Assembly: GCA_963727035.1 (NCBI GenBank) | Contig: CAVSEY010000011.1 | Span: forward strand, 47,750 to 111,749 | DNA: 64,000 nucleotides | DNA from: Rhodoblastus sp963727035 | GTDB lineage: Bacteria > Pseudomonadota > Alphaproteobacteria > Rhizobiales > Beijerinckiaceae | Direction: 5' to 3' | In this document: positions 34,467 to 43,595 of the stretch, piece after piece | Position numbering within the stretch: position 1 is the first letter of the stretch | How the letters are laid out: every line of letters starts with the position of its first letter | Position numbers and translations under genes: made by a program | Notes under the pieces: model-generated | Databases searched by the model: none | Seen by the model: only the letters and a program-made list of their open reading frames with translations | Told to the model about the DNA's origin: nothing

Positions 34467-35411
34467 TCAGGGTTTGGTCGGGCGCACATGGCGCAGGACA
34501 AGATTGGCGACCAGGGCCTGCGCGACCTGTTCGGCGAGGCAGTCATAGCCGGCGTCGAGCGAGAAGGGGTTGTCGCCCTGCGCCACGCTTTTCCGGGTTT
34601 TCGCCAGGAACAGCATCGCCTCCAGCCGGCGCAGGTAGAGCACGTTCTCGGACTGGGCGACGCGGCGCGTCGCCTCGCGGATGGCCTTGGCCTCGCTTTG
34701 GTCATGGAGCCAGCGATTGGTCTCGAAACCGACCAGCAGCACGTCGATCCCGTTGTCCTTGGCCCAGCGCACGCCCGCCCGCACGACCGCCTCATATTCG
34801 TCCGGGGCGACGAATTGGAGCGCGTCATTGGCGCCGACCTGCCAGATCAGCAGGTCGGGCTGCTCCAGCGCGACGGCGGTGCGCATCCGCTCGGCGGCCG
34901 TCGCCGCGGTCTCGCCCGAGACGGGCCGATCGGAGACGACCACGTCCACGCCGACGAGCGCTTTTTCGAGCAGCGATTCGAGCGCGGCGGGATAAGGCTT
35001 GTGCAGGCTCTGGCTCATCCCGACCGGCGAGCCGATGATCAATATGTCGACCTTCTTGCCTTTCAGCGCCGCCACGACATGTGGGAGGGGCGCCGGGGCC
35101 GCGAGCGCCGCGGCCGGTTCGTCGCAGGCCGAGGCTGGCCGCGCCGCGTTCGGCGCCGATGCGGGCGCGCCGGCGTTTGGAAGGTTCGCGGGCGCGGCGG
35201 GCCGCGCCGCGTTCTGCGCCGACGCGGGCGCGCCGGCGTTTGGAAGGTTGGCGGGCGCGGCGGGCCGCGCCGCGCTCTGCGCCGACGCGCCGGCGCTTGG
35301 CAGGCTCAAGGCCGCGGCGAGCGCGAGGCGGGGGAGCACGGACCGGATCAGGTCGCGGCCGCGCGTTCGGCGCGCGCCACGGCGAGTCTCGTTCGCCATT
35401 CGGATAACCAT
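34467..35411 (-). CDS. Periplasmic SGNH-type hydrolase with N-terminal repeats
   Basis: Probable secreted esterase/acyl-hydrolase of the SGNH fold, about 314 residues. It has a basic N-terminus and signal peptide (LPRLALAAALSLPSAGASAQ), a low-complexity region of 21-residue repeats (about residues 45-95), then the hydrolase domain. Block I is ILIIGSPVGMSQ, in place of GDS; block III has QVGANDAL and the C-terminal region lacks a clear DxxH. It begins inside the 3' end of opgC, overlapping by about 52-64 bases, so the two are coupled; they may act together on a membrane-derived glucan or other envelope polymer. ATG 35411 or 35399 may start it. Confidence 0.72.
   Translation of the reverse strand: MVIRMANETRRGARRTRGRDLIRSVLPRLALAAALSLPSAGASAQSAARPAAPANLPNAGAPASAQNAARPAAPANLPNAGAPASAPNAARPASACDEPAAALAAPAPLPHVVAALKGKKVDILIIGSPVGMSQSLHKPYPAALESLLEKALVGVDVVVSDRPVSGETAATAAERMRTAVALEQPDLLIWQVGANDALQFVAPDEYEAVVRAGVRWAKDNGIDVLLVGFETNRWLHDQSEAKAIREATRRVAQSENVLYLRRLEAMLFLAKTRKSVAQGDNPFSLDAGYDCLAEQVAQALVANLVLRHVRPTKP
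35141..35295. repeat. 63-bp tandem repeat inside the SGNH hydrolase gene
   Basis: Nearly identical units begin at 35141, 35204 and 35267, the third truncated. Each encodes 21 residues of Ala/Pro/Asn-rich linker (AARPAAPANLPNAGAPASAQ pattern). Copy-number change would keep frame. Confidence 0.85.
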
Positions 35412-36451
35412 GCGACCAAGCCCATCAAAGACCATCCGACAAGTATCATGACGACGTCCATTCCGATACGCCCGCTGAAGGAATAACGGACGATCTGCCC
35501 CAGAAGGCTGAGAAGAGACCCCGTACAGAAGACGTTCAGGGAGTTTCGGCCGAGCATCGCCAGATACTTCACCAGCCGCGGCGCCAGACCGAGGATATAT
35601 TTGAACGCGGGAATGAAAAAACAGATCAGCGCCAACGCATGGAGCAACCGCGCGGGCGAAAGATAGGTCTTGTCGAACACGAAGAACAGTTTCGGGCTCG
35701 GCAGCGAACTCGGGTCGGGCGCGACGCCCGTCAGCGCCAGCCATGCTCCGAGCAAGACCTGCGCGCCCGCCAGCCAGAACAGGACTTTCCTGACGCGCGG
35801 CGACCAACGCGACCAGCCGCGCGGGCCGCTCAGGACGAAGCCGAGCACGAAGATGAACTGCCAGGCGAAGGGACTGAAATACCACTCGCCCTCGACCGGC
35901 CAGGTCGGCAGGTTCAGGCCCGTCGCGAGCGTGTAGAGGTAAAGGCCGAAGGACATCGGCAGCAACGCGCGCGGCGCGTAACGGTCGATGATCGCGATGG
36001 TCGGCCCTGTCGCCATCAGCACGACATAAAGCGGCAGGATGTCGAAAAAGCCGAGCTGGTAGCGCAGGAGCGCCAGGCCGATGTTGGCGTCGACCGGGTC
36101 CTCGAACACGGCGGCCGCATTGTTCCATTGCAGGATATACGGCTGTTCCAGCGCCTTGGCCGCGCCCGCCAGCATGGCGATGGCGAGGGCGGTGATGACC
36201 AGTTGCGCGTAATAAATGGTGAGTGCGCGGCCGGCCAGCCGATAGACCGCCGCGCTCAGCGGCTCCTTGGCCAGGGAGTTGCAGACATAGCGGAGCGACA
36301 CGCCGGCCAGGAAAACGAACAACTCCGCGGCGTCGGACAGGGAATAATGGTGGAAGGTGTAGGGTTCGAGAAAAACGCCGGGAATGTGATCGATGTAAAT
36401 CGTCGCCAGCGCGAATCCGCGCCAGAAATCGACGGCGTTGGGGGCTCTCAT
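35348..36451 (-). CDS. opgC: OpgC-family membrane acyltransferase
   Basis: Inner-membrane protein of 367 residues with about ten predicted spans, of the OpgC (DUF2085-free, acyltransferase-3-like) family that succinylates osmoregulated periplasmic glucans. The N-terminus shows the diagnostic VDFWRGFALATIYIDHIPG, then SLSDAAELFVFLAGVS, and late LGRNSLNVFCTGSLLS. ATG 36451 gives this conserved start; the frame upstream is not conserved. The SGNH gene overlaps its 3' end. No opgGH genes lie in the window. Confidence 0.88.
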   Translation of the reverse strand: MRAPNAVDFWRGFALATIYIDHIPGVFLEPYTFHHYSLSDAAELFVFLAGVSLRYVCNSLAKEPLSAAVYRLAGRALTIYYAQLVITALAIAMLAGAAKALEQPYILQWNNAAAVFEDPVDANIGLALLRYQLGFFDILPLYVVLMATGPTIAIIDRYAPRALLPMSFGLYLYTLATGLNLPTWPVEGEWYFSPFAWQFIFVLGFVLSGPRGWSRWSPRVRKVLFWLAGAQVLLGAWLALTGVAPDPSSLPSPKLFFVFDKTYLSPARLLHALALICFFIPAFKYILGLAPRLVKYLAMLGRNSLNVFCTGSLLSLLGQIVRYSFSGRIGMDVVMILVGWSLMGLVAWLSEWRTRLAVARAERAAAT

Positions 36452-36578
36452 GCCGCGTCCGCTCCGCCCGCGCGGGGGAGCGGGCGGCAATAACCGGCAA
36501 AGATGGCGGCGTGGCAAATCATGGCGGGCGGGTCAGGTCCAAAGTCAGCCCCCGCTATAGCGCCGCCCGCGAAAATCC

Positions 36579-36920
36579 TCAAACGGAGAAGCTGGTGCCG
36601 CAGCCGCAGGAGGACGTGGCGTTGGGATTGTCGATCTTGAAGGACTGGCCCATCAGATCGTCCACGAAATCGATCTTCGCGCCCTTGAGAAAATCGAGCG
36701 ACACCTGGTCGATCGCCAGCCGCGCCTCCGTGTCGCCGAGGATCAGGTCGCCGTCGTCGGGGCTTGGGACAATGTCGAAGGCGTATTGAAAGCCGGAGCA
36801 GCCGCCGCCATTGACCGAAATGCGCAGGAACGCGCCGGGCGCCTCGCCGCGCAGCACTTCCGCGATGCGCTTGAGGGCGTTTTGGGTGGCGACGATCTCT
36901 TCCACCGCGATCTGGTTCAT
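36579..36920 (-). CDS. erpA: Iron-sulfur cluster insertion protein ErpA-type
   Basis: A-type carrier that delivers Fe-S clusters to apo-proteins. The 113-residue HesB/IscA domain has the three conserved cysteines: one in NGGGCSGFQY and two in SSCGCGTSFSV at the C-terminus. ATG 36920 is supported by GGAGG 5 bases upstream. Divergent erpA-dgt is a conserved arrangement in alphaproteobacteria. Confidence 0.92.
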   Translation of the reverse strand: MNQIAVEEIVATQNALKRIAEVLRGEAPGAFLRISVNGGGCSGFQYAFDIVPSPDDGDLILGDTEARLAIDQVSLDFLKGAKIDFVDDLMGQSFKIDNPNATSSCGCGTSFSV

Positions 36921-37066
36921 TCGATCCTCCGAAAAATTCAAGCTTTTCCAAAGATAGTCGCGAATGGCGCCCGGTCAATGCGCGGAGGCTCCTTTTCGAT
37001 CCCCGGCCTGACGTGGTATCGCCAGAGGCGACGCGCGCCCGCGTCGCCTTTTTTTAAAGGTTCGCC

Positions 37067-38284
37067 TTGTCCGCCGCGCCGGGTCCAGACTTTTTGCACG
37101 TAAAGCCGCTGGCGCCTTACGCCGCCGACTGGCGGCTCAGTCGTGGCCGGCTTTTCGCCGAGCCGGGTTCGCCGACGCGCGGCGATTTCCAGCGCGACCG
37201 CGACCGGTTGATCCATTCGACCGCCTTCCGCCGCCTCGCCCACAAGACCCAGGTCTTCATCCCGCTCGAAGGCGACCATTTCCGCACCCGCCTGACCCAT
37301 ACGATCGAAGTGGCGCAGATCGCCCGCGCCCTGGCGCGGGGCCTGAGGCTCGACGAAGACCTCGCCGAGGCGACGGCGCTCGCCCATGACCTTGGCCATA
37401 CCTGTTTCGGCCATGCCGGCGAGGAAGTGCTCGACGCCTGCATGGCCCCCTATGGCGGCTTCGACCATAACGCCCACGCTTTGCGCATCGTGACCCGGCT
37501 GGAGCGCCGCTATGCCGGCTGGGACGGGCTCAATCTGTGCTACGAAACCCTGGAAGGGCTGGTGAAGCACAACGGCCCCTTAAGCGGCCGCCATGTTCCG
37601 CTCGGACGCAGGAAAAAAACTATTCCACATGATATCATAGCGTTCGACAAAGTATTTACCCTAGATCTGGAGCTTTTCGCCTCATCGGAAGCGCAATGCG
37701 CCGCGCTGGCCGACGACATCGCCTACAACGCCCACGACATCGACGACGGCCTGCGCGCCGGCCTGTTCAGCCTCAACGATCTGCGCCGAATCCCTTTTTT
37801 GAACAAACTGCTGGTCGAGATCGACACGCTCCATCCGGACCTGGAGCGGGTTCGCGCGATCCACGAACTGGTCCGCCGGATCATCACCCGCTTCGTCGAG
37901 GACGCTTTTTCCGAGAGCGCCCGCCGGCTGCGCATGGTTGCGCCCAAAAGCATCGACGACATCCGCCGCTGCGAATTCCCGGTCATAGCCTTTTCCGACG
38001 ACATGGAGCGCGCGCAAAAGGAGATCAAGGAATTCCTGTTCACCCGGATGTATCGCCACGCCGCGGTCCTGCCGGTCTGGCGCAACGCCCAAAAAATCGT
38101 GCGCGGCCTGTTCGAGAAATTTTTTTCCGCCCCCGAAACCATGCCGGAAGAATGGGCTCAGGCCGCGCGCCCCTGCGACGAGGCCGGGCGGGCGAGGGTG
38201 GTTTCCGATTATATCGCCGGCATGACCGACCGCTACGCCGTGGCGCAGGCGGAGAAATGGCTTGAAACAGGCCCCTCGGCTTGA
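37067..38284 (+). CDS. dgt: dGTP triphosphohydrolase-like protein
   Basis: HD-domain enzyme that removes triphosphate from dGTP or other dNTPs. The 405-residue protein has RDRLIHSTAFRRLAHKTQVF, the HD metal motif in THTIEVAQIARALARGL and LAHDLGHTCFGHAGE, DHNAHALRIVTRLE and LADDIAYNAHDIDDG. It starts at TTG 37067 with AAAGG 6 bases upstream. Around 37610-37670 a roughly 60-base AT-rich patch with unusual codons (encoding KKTIPHDIIAFDKVF) stands out from the rest of the gene, although the frame is intact. Confidence 0.92.
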   Translation: MSAAPGPDFLHVKPLAPYAADWRLSRGRLFAEPGSPTRGDFQRDRDRLIHSTAFRRLAHKTQVFIPLEGDHFRTRLTHTIEVAQIARALARGLRLDEDLAEATALAHDLGHTCFGHAGEEVLDACMAPYGGFDHNAHALRIVTRLERRYAGWDGLNLCYETLEGLVKHNGPLSGRHVPLGRRKKTIPHDIIAFDKVFTLDLELFASSEAQCAALADDIAYNAHDIDDGLRAGLFSLNDLRRIPFLNKLLVEIDTLHPDLERVRAIHELVRRIITRFVEDAFSESARRLRMVAPKSIDDIRRCEFPVIAFSDDMERAQKEIKEFLFTRMYRHAAVLPVWRNAQKIVRGLFEKFFSAPETMPEEWAQAARPCDEAGRARVVSDYIAGMTDRYAVAQAEKWLETGPSA

Positions 38285-38364
38285 GGGTTGGGGGCGGCGC
38301 GTGTCGCGTGAAAATGCGCGGCCTCCCGGCGGAGTCATCGCAGCGACAACGACCGGAAAATTCG

Positions 38365-38754
38365 TCAAAGCGCCCGTACTTCGATGTCGCCCAAGGCCTT
38401 CGCGGCTTTGGCGAACCGGCGGTCGAAGCTCACGAACGCCTCGCAACCTTGCGCCTTCGCCAAGTGGAGCGCGTCGGCGAAATCCATTCCCCGCCGGGCC
38501 CAGTCCAGCGCTTTTGCCGCAAGGTTGGCGTTCTCGACCGTTACGTTCGGCAGGCCGGCGAAAGCAGCCAGCGCCTTGGCGACGTCATTGGGCGAAAAAC
38601 CATAAACGCTGCGCAAGACCCACTCGCTTTCGAGCAGGACAGTCACGGCGACAAAGACCTTTTTGCTGTCGATCAGCGCCTTGGCCTTGCGCGATTGTTC
38701 AAGGTGATCCGCCGCGAGATAGCGGACGACAATATTGGTGTCAATCGCGAGCAT
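38365..38754 (-). CDS. vapC: PIN-domain toxin, VapC family
   Basis: Probable ribonuclease toxin of a type II toxin-antitoxin pair. The 129-residue PIN domain keeps the acidic residues expected at the metal site: Asp in AIDTNIVVRY, Glu in LLESEWVL, and Asp in DFADALHLA and SFDRRF. Its start overlaps the antitoxin gene by 14 bases, the usual coupled arrangement with the antitoxin first. Confidence 0.88.
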   Translation of the reverse strand: MLAIDTNIVVRYLAADHLEQSRKAKALIDSKKVFVAVTVLLESEWVLRSVYGFSPNDVAKALAAFAGLPNVTVENANLAAKALDWARRGMDFADALHLAKAQGCEAFVSFDRRFAKAAKALGDIEVRAL

Positions 38755-39016
38755 GGCGGCGCTTCGCCTCGGCCAGGACGCCGGCCTCCATTTCTTCGAG
38801 CGTTTTTGCCGGACCCGTAACGCGCAGGGAGCCGAATACCTCGTCGGACCGCGTCGGGGTGAAAGCCGGCGCGGGCTTCAGCAGAACACCTTCGGCAGTT
38901 TCCTCGACGGTCAGGCGCGTGCCCACGTCCCATTGGCGCCCCCGCCGAATGGATTTGGGCAGAATGACCTGGCCTTTGGTTGACATTGTGACCGTCAGCT
39001 TTTGCTCAGTCGTCAT
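38741..39016 (-). CDS. vapB: AbrB/SpoVT-type antitoxin, VapB family
   Basis: Antitoxin and likely autorepressor, 91 residues. The N-terminal half is a swapped-hairpin AbrB domain (TMSTKGQVILPKSIRR, RLTVEETAEGVLLKPA); the C-terminal half, with FGSLRVTG, would bind and block the PIN toxin. ATG 39016 is followed by MTTEQKLTV. It is divergent from hom. Paired GTAAGA sites lie just upstream. Confidence 0.87.
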   Translation of the reverse strand: MTTEQKLTVTMSTKGQVILPKSIRRGRQWDVGTRLTVEETAEGVLLKPAPAFTPTRSDEVFGSLRVTGPAKTLEEMEAGVLAEAKRRHARD

Positions 39017-39034
39017 CGCGAGGCGCTCGAAAAA

Positions 39035-39051
39035 GTAAGACGAAGGTAAGA
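39035..39051. promoter_or_regulatory. Direct GTAAGA repeats upstream of vapB
   Basis: GTAAGA at 39035-39040 and 39046-39051 are 11 bases apart, one helical turn, 19 bases before the vapB start. A candidate autoregulatory site for VapBC, based on position and spacing only. Confidence 0.3.
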
Positions 39052-39157
39052 TAACGTCTCGCGCCGCCATGGACAAGCGCTCTTTGCCAAACATTGATCG
39101 TTTGCGCGAAATGAGGCACAAGGCCCGCGAATTGCGAATTTCCGCGGGGGCCGGGAC

Positions 39158-40456
39158 ATGAGTGAAATTTTGCGCGTCGGCATCGCCGGTCTGGGCACGG
39201 TCGGCGCCGCCGTCGTTCGCCTTCTCGCCGCGCAGGCGAGTGACCTCGCCGCCCGCACCGGCAAGAAAATCGTGGTCACCGGCGTCTCGGCGCGCGATCC
39301 CGCCCGCGAGCGCGGAATCGATCTTTCCGGCGCGACCTGGTTCGCGACGCCGCAGGATCTGGCGCGCTCGGAAAACATCGACCTGTTCGTCGAATTGATC
39401 GGCGGCGACGAAGGCCCGGCGCGCGAGAGCGTCGAGGCGGCGCTTTCCTGCGGCAAGTCGGTGGTCACCGCCAACAAGGCTCTGCTCGCCAAACACGGAA
39501 TCGCCCTGGCCCGGCTGGCGGAACAGCATCACGCCGCGCTCGCCTTCGAGGCCTCGGTCGCCGGCGGCATTCCGATCGTGAAAACCCTGCGCGAGGGGCT
39601 GGCCGGCAACAGGATCGAACGGGTCTATGGCATTCTCAACGGCACCTGCAATTACATCCTGTCGCGCATGGAGCTGGAGGGCCTGTCCTTCGCCGAATGC
39701 CTCGCTGACGCCCAGAAACTCGGCTATGCCGAGGCCGACCCGACCTTCGACATCGGCGGCTTCGACACCGCGCACAAGCTCGCCATCCTCGCCAGCCTCG
39801 CTTTCGGGGTGACGCTCGACGCCGGGGCGATCAGCATCGAGGGCATTCAGGATATTTCGCTCGCCGATCTCCACGCGGCGGCCGAACTCGGCTATCGCGT
39901 CAAACTGCTGGGAGTCGCCCAGCGCACGACCCATGGCGTCGAGCAGCGCGTCCATCCGACCATGGTGCCGCTGTCGTCCTCCATCGCCCAGGTGATGGGC
40001 GTGACCAATGCGGTGACGGTGGACGCCGACGCGGTCAACGAACTGACCCTGGTCGGCCCCGGCGCCGGCGGCATGGCGACGGCCTCCGCCGTGGTGGCGG
40101 ATATCGCCGACATCGCGCGCGGCATCCGCTCGGCCCCCTTCGGCCTGCCGGTCGAACATCTGGCCCCGGCCGAAAAATCGCCGATGCAGCGCCACGAGGG
40201 CGGCTATTACATCCGGCTTGCGGTGCGCAACCAGATCGGCGCGGCGGCGGCCATCGCCACCCGCATGGCCGAACATGGCATATCGCTCGAAAGCATCGTC
40301 CAGCGCCGCGCCTGCGCCGACGACGACAGCCTGGCGCCGGTGGTGCTGGTGACCTACGCGACCACGGAAAGCGCGGTGCGCGAGGCTTTGGCGGCCATCG
40401 TCAAGGACGGCCATGTCGCCGACAAGCCGCAGGTGATCCGCATCGAGCGGGAGTGA
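39158..40456 (+). CDS. hom: Homoserine dehydrogenase
   Basis: Reduces aspartate semialdehyde to homoserine for Met and Thr synthesis. The 432-residue protein is the monofunctional form with an NAD(P) loop VGIAGLGTVGAAVV at the N-terminus, VTANKALLAKHG, GIPIVKTLREGLAGN, GTCNYILSRM and AEADPTFDIGGFDTAHKL, followed by a C-terminal ACT domain (about residues 350-432), implying allosteric control by an amino acid, usually threonine. Confidence 0.96.
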   Translation: MSEILRVGIAGLGTVGAAVVRLLAAQASDLAARTGKKIVVTGVSARDPARERGIDLSGATWFATPQDLARSENIDLFVELIGGDEGPARESVEAALSCGKSVVTANKALLAKHGIALARLAEQHHAALAFEASVAGGIPIVKTLREGLAGNRIERVYGILNGTCNYILSRMELEGLSFAECLADAQKLGYAEADPTFDIGGFDTAHKLAILASLAFGVTLDAGAISIEGIQDISLADLHAAAELGYRVKLLGVAQRTTHGVEQRVHPTMVPLSSSIAQVMGVTNAVTVDADAVNELTLVGPGAGGMATASAVVADIADIARGIRSAPFGLPVEHLAPAEKSPMQRHEGGYYIRLAVRNQIGAAAAIATRMAEHGISLESIVQRRACADDDSLAPVVLVTYATTESAVREALAAIVKDGHVADKPQVIRIERE

Positions 40457-40504
40457 GCCGCGCGGACGATCTCGGGCATTTTCCGTTCGCCGGTCTCGGA
40501 GCGG

Positions 40505-40978
40505 TCACGCCTTGCCCTTGAAGGCGGGGAGCTTGTCGCCGATGCGCGCCGCCATTTCGGCTCCCAGCAACTGGAGGCTGACCAAAGGCCGCACCATCAC
40601 TTCGAACTCGACGATTTTGCCGTCCGCGTCGAAGCGAATGATATCGACGCCCTTGAGGCTTTTGTCCGCGATGCGGGCGCTGAATTCGAGGACGACGCTC
40701 AATCCGTCGCCGGTGGCGAATTCCCGCTGATATTCGAAGTCCTCGAACACATTCATCACCGTGCTGATCACGAGAATCAGGGCGGCGGCCGACTGGTAGG
40801 GGGCAAAAGCCATCGGTGAACGAAAGTTCGCGTCGGGATGAACAATGGTATGAAGTTCGCTCATATCCCGGCGTCGAACGAACTCATGCCAAAGCCGCAA
40901 GGCGGCCGCGACGGGCGCGGGCAGATCGGCGGGAACAGCTGCCATCGGACGTGTTCTCTCCTGCGGTTCGATCAGCAT
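40505..40978 (-). CDS. SnoaL/NTF2-like protein
   Basis: Small cystatin-fold protein, 157 residues from the ATG at 40978 or 146 from the ATG at 40945. It has the family order of an amphipathic helix (ALRLWHEFVRRRD), HPDANFRSPMAFAPY, and long strands VLEFSARI, IIRFDADGKIVEFEVMVRP. Members act as small-molecule isomerases, hydrolases or binding proteins; no specific role can be given. It is divergent from the GST gene. Confidence 0.75.
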   Translation of the reverse strand: MLIEPQERTRPMAAVPADLPAPVAAALRLWHEFVRRRDMSELHTIVHPDANFRSPMAFAPYQSAAALILVISTVMNVFEDFEYQREFATGDGLSVVLEFSARIADKSLKGVDIIRFDADGKIVEFEVMVRPLVSLQLLGAEMAARIGDKLPAFKGKA

Positions 40979-41104
40979 ACAGCCGGCGGCAGGATGCCGG
41001 AATCAGGATTTCCGCACAAGGCGGGGCGGCGGGCGCCAATTTTGCGGCTTGACGTCGGACCATTGTGTTCCTAATTTGTTCGCATCACTTCACCGGGGGA
41101 TTCC

Positions 41105-41704
41105 ATGCGGCTGTTCTGGGCGCCCAATACGCGGTCGATGCGCGCTCTCTGGATGCTGGAGGAAATCGGCGCGCCTTACGAGCGCGTGCTGGTCGATTTG
41201 AAATCCGGCGCCCAGCACAGGCCGGACTATCACGCGATCAACCCGATGGAGAAAGTCCCGGCCCTTGAGGACGGCGCGGCCTGCGTCGCGGAATCGGGCG
41301 CCATCATCGCTTATCTGGCCGAGAAATTTCCGGAAAGCGGGCTGGCCCCGCCGATCGGCGCGCCGACGCGCGGGCGTTATCTCCAATGGCTGTTCTTTTC
41401 GGGCTCCTGCATCGAGGGCGCGATCGCCGAGAAATTCACCAAGGTCCAGATGCCGGAGTATATGGCGGGCTTTGGGTCTTTTGACAAAGTCTTCAATGTG
41501 CTGGAAGAAGTTCTTACTTCTACGCCTTATCTGCTGGGCGAGAAATTTTCCGCCGCCGACGTCCTGATCGGGGCCGATCTGCATTTCACCATCAATGTTT
41601 TCAAAATGCTGGAGCCGCGCCCGGTCTTCGCCTCCTATCTGGAGCGCTGCCAGTCGCGTCCGGCTTTTCTGCGCGCGGCGAAAATCAATTCCGATGGAGT
41701 CTGA
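41105..41704 (+). CDS. Glutathione S-transferase family protein
   Basis: Cytosolic GST of 199 residues. The N-terminal thioredoxin-fold domain has MRLFWAPNTRSMRALWMLEE, the cis-proline motif KVPALED and the gamma-glutamyl-binding AESGAIIAYL. The C-terminal helical domain has the N-capping motif FSAADVLIGADL. It has GGGGGA upstream of the ATG. The recJ start lies 11 bases inside its 3' end. Confidence 0.9.
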   Translation: MRLFWAPNTRSMRALWMLEEIGAPYERVLVDLKSGAQHRPDYHAINPMEKVPALEDGAACVAESGAIIAYLAEKFPESGLAPPIGAPTRGRYLQWLFFSGSCIEGAIAEKFTKVQMPEYMAGFGSFDKVFNVLEEVLTSTPYLLGEKFSAADVLIGADLHFTINVFKMLEPRPVFASYLERCQSRPAFLRAAKINSDGV

Positions 41705-43496
41705 CCGGCGCGTTCTGCTCGGCGTCCAGTCCAGCGTTCTCGGCAAGCCCTGGCGTAGCCGCCTCGATGCTTCGGGCGACGCGCGGGCGCTCGCCATCGC
41801 CCAGCAGAACGGCCTGCCGGACCTTTTGTCCCGCGTGCTGGCGGGGCGGGGCGTGACGCCAGAAACCGCGCTCGGCCATCTCGACCCGACCCTTCGCGCG
41901 CTGCTGCCTGAGCCCTTTTCCCTCACCGCGATGGAGGAGGCGACCGAAAGACTGGTCCGCGCCGTCGAAAGCCAGGAAACCATAGCCATTTTCGGCGATT
42001 ATGACGTGGACGGCGCCTGTTCCTCCGCATTGCTCGCGGAATTTCTCGATTTTTGCGGCGTTCCGCGCCTGATCCATATTCCCGACCGCATCACCGAGGG
42101 CTATGGCCCGAATGTGGAAGCCGTCCGGGCGCTTTCCGCGCGCGGCGCGACACTATTGGTCACGGTCGATTGCGGCACGACAAGTGTCGAGCCTTTCGCC
42201 GAGGCGCGCCGGCTCGGCATGGATGTCGTCGTCCTCGACCACCATCAGGCGCCCGAAACCTTGCCCGACGCCATCGTGGTCAATCCCAACCGGCAGGACG
42301 ACGTTTCGGGGCAGGGCGCGCTCTGCGCCGCCGGCGTGGCCTTTGTCGCTCTGGTCGCGCTCAATCGGGCGCTGCGCCGGCGCGGGTTCTGGCGCGAGCG
42401 GCAGGAGCCCGACCTGTTAGGCTCGCTCGATCTGGTCGCGCTCGCCACCGTGGCCGATGTCGCGCCGCTCACTGGCCTCAACCGCGCCTTCGTGACCAAG
42501 GGCCTCGCCCTGATGAAATCGCGCGGCCGCGTGGGCCTGCGGGCTCTGGCCGACGTCGCCAAGCTCAACGGGCCGCCGCGCGCCTTTCACCTCGGTTTTT
42601 TGCTCGGGCCGCGCATCAACGCCGGGGGGCGAATCGGCGACGCGGCTCTGGGCGCCCGGCTTTTGCTGCTCAAGGACGAAATCGAGGCCGGAGAAATCGC
42701 CGCCGAACTCGACCGGCTCAATGGCGAGCGCCAGATTCTCGAAAAGCAGATGCTTCAGGAGGCTTTGGGCGAAGCCTACAAGCAGCTTGGCCCGGCGGAG
42801 CAGGGCGCCTTCGTGCTCACGGCGGGGGAGGACTGGCAGCCGGGAATCGTCGGCCTCGTCGCCTCACGGCTCAAGGAAATGTTCGGCCGCCCGGCTTTCG
42901 CCCTCGCCTTGAACGGCGATGTCGCCACCGGCTCCGCGCGTTCGATTTCTGGCGTCGATCTCGGCCGCGTGGTGCGGGCGGCGGTCGAGCGCGGCCTGAT
43001 CGTCAAGGGCGGCGGCCACGCCATGGCGGCCGGCGTGACCTTGCGCCGCGATCAGATCGAAACTTTTCAGGCTTTTCTCGAAGAAACGCTGGCCGAGCCA
43101 GTCGCCCGCGCCCGCGCCGGGGCGGGCCTCGCCATCGACGGCCTGCTCACCGCCGGCGCCTGCGCGCCCGCCTTGGTCGAAGAGATTGAAAAGGCGGGCC
43201 CTTTCGGCTCCGCCAATCCCGAGCCGGTGTTCGTGCTGCCGGAACATCGAATCGCCGATGTCCAGCCCTTCGGCGCCGATCACCTGCGGTTGCGGGTTCA
43301 GGCCGGCGACGGCGCGCGGCTGGAAATCGCCGCCTTCCGCGCCGCCCATACGGCGCTCGGCTCGGCGCTCGCCAAGGCGCGCGGCGAACGCGCCCATCTG
43401 GCCTGCACGCTGACGCTCGACCATTGGGGCGGGCGCGCGAAAGTCAGCGCCAGGCTGGTCGATCTCGCCTTTTGCAATCCGGGCCTCGGCGGATAG
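41694..43496 (+). CDS. recJ: Single-stranded-DNA-specific exonuclease RecJ
   Basis: 5'-3' exonuclease for recombination and mismatch repair. The 600-residue protein shows DHH-superfamily motifs: DYDVDGACSSALL near residue 101, VDCGTTS, DHHQAPE near residue 181, FLLGPRINAGGRIGDA, and DHHA1 motif GGGHAMAAG near residue 440, followed by an OB-fold C-terminus. ATG 41694 overlaps the end of the GST gene in another frame; its start MESDRRVLLGVQSSVLGKPW is the usual RecJ start in this order. Confidence 0.95.
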   Translation: MESDRRVLLGVQSSVLGKPWRSRLDASGDARALAIAQQNGLPDLLSRVLAGRGVTPETALGHLDPTLRALLPEPFSLTAMEEATERLVRAVESQETIAIFGDYDVDGACSSALLAEFLDFCGVPRLIHIPDRITEGYGPNVEAVRALSARGATLLVTVDCGTTSVEPFAEARRLGMDVVVLDHHQAPETLPDAIVVNPNRQDDVSGQGALCAAGVAFVALVALNRALRRRGFWRERQEPDLLGSLDLVALATVADVAPLTGLNRAFVTKGLALMKSRGRVGLRALADVAKLNGPPRAFHLGFLLGPRINAGGRIGDAALGARLLLLKDEIEAGEIAAELDRLNGERQILEKQMLQEALGEAYKQLGPAEQGAFVLTAGEDWQPGIVGLVASRLKEMFGRPAFALALNGDVATGSARSISGVDLGRVVRAAVERGLIVKGGGHAMAAGVTLRRDQIETFQAFLEETLAEPVARARAGAGLAIDGLLTAGACAPALVEEIEKAGPFGSANPEPVFVLPEHRIADVQPFGADHLRLRVQAGDGARLEIAAFRAAHTALGSALAKARGERAHLACTLTLDHWGGRAKVSARLVDLAFCNPGLGG

Positions 43497-43595
43497 GAAA
43501 AATGCGGCGGGCCGGGCATCAAAGGCTTGCCAGCATGAGCGGTCGCGTTTATAGCTCGCCCCACTTCGCGAACGGCCCCGCCGCTTCGGAAAAAT

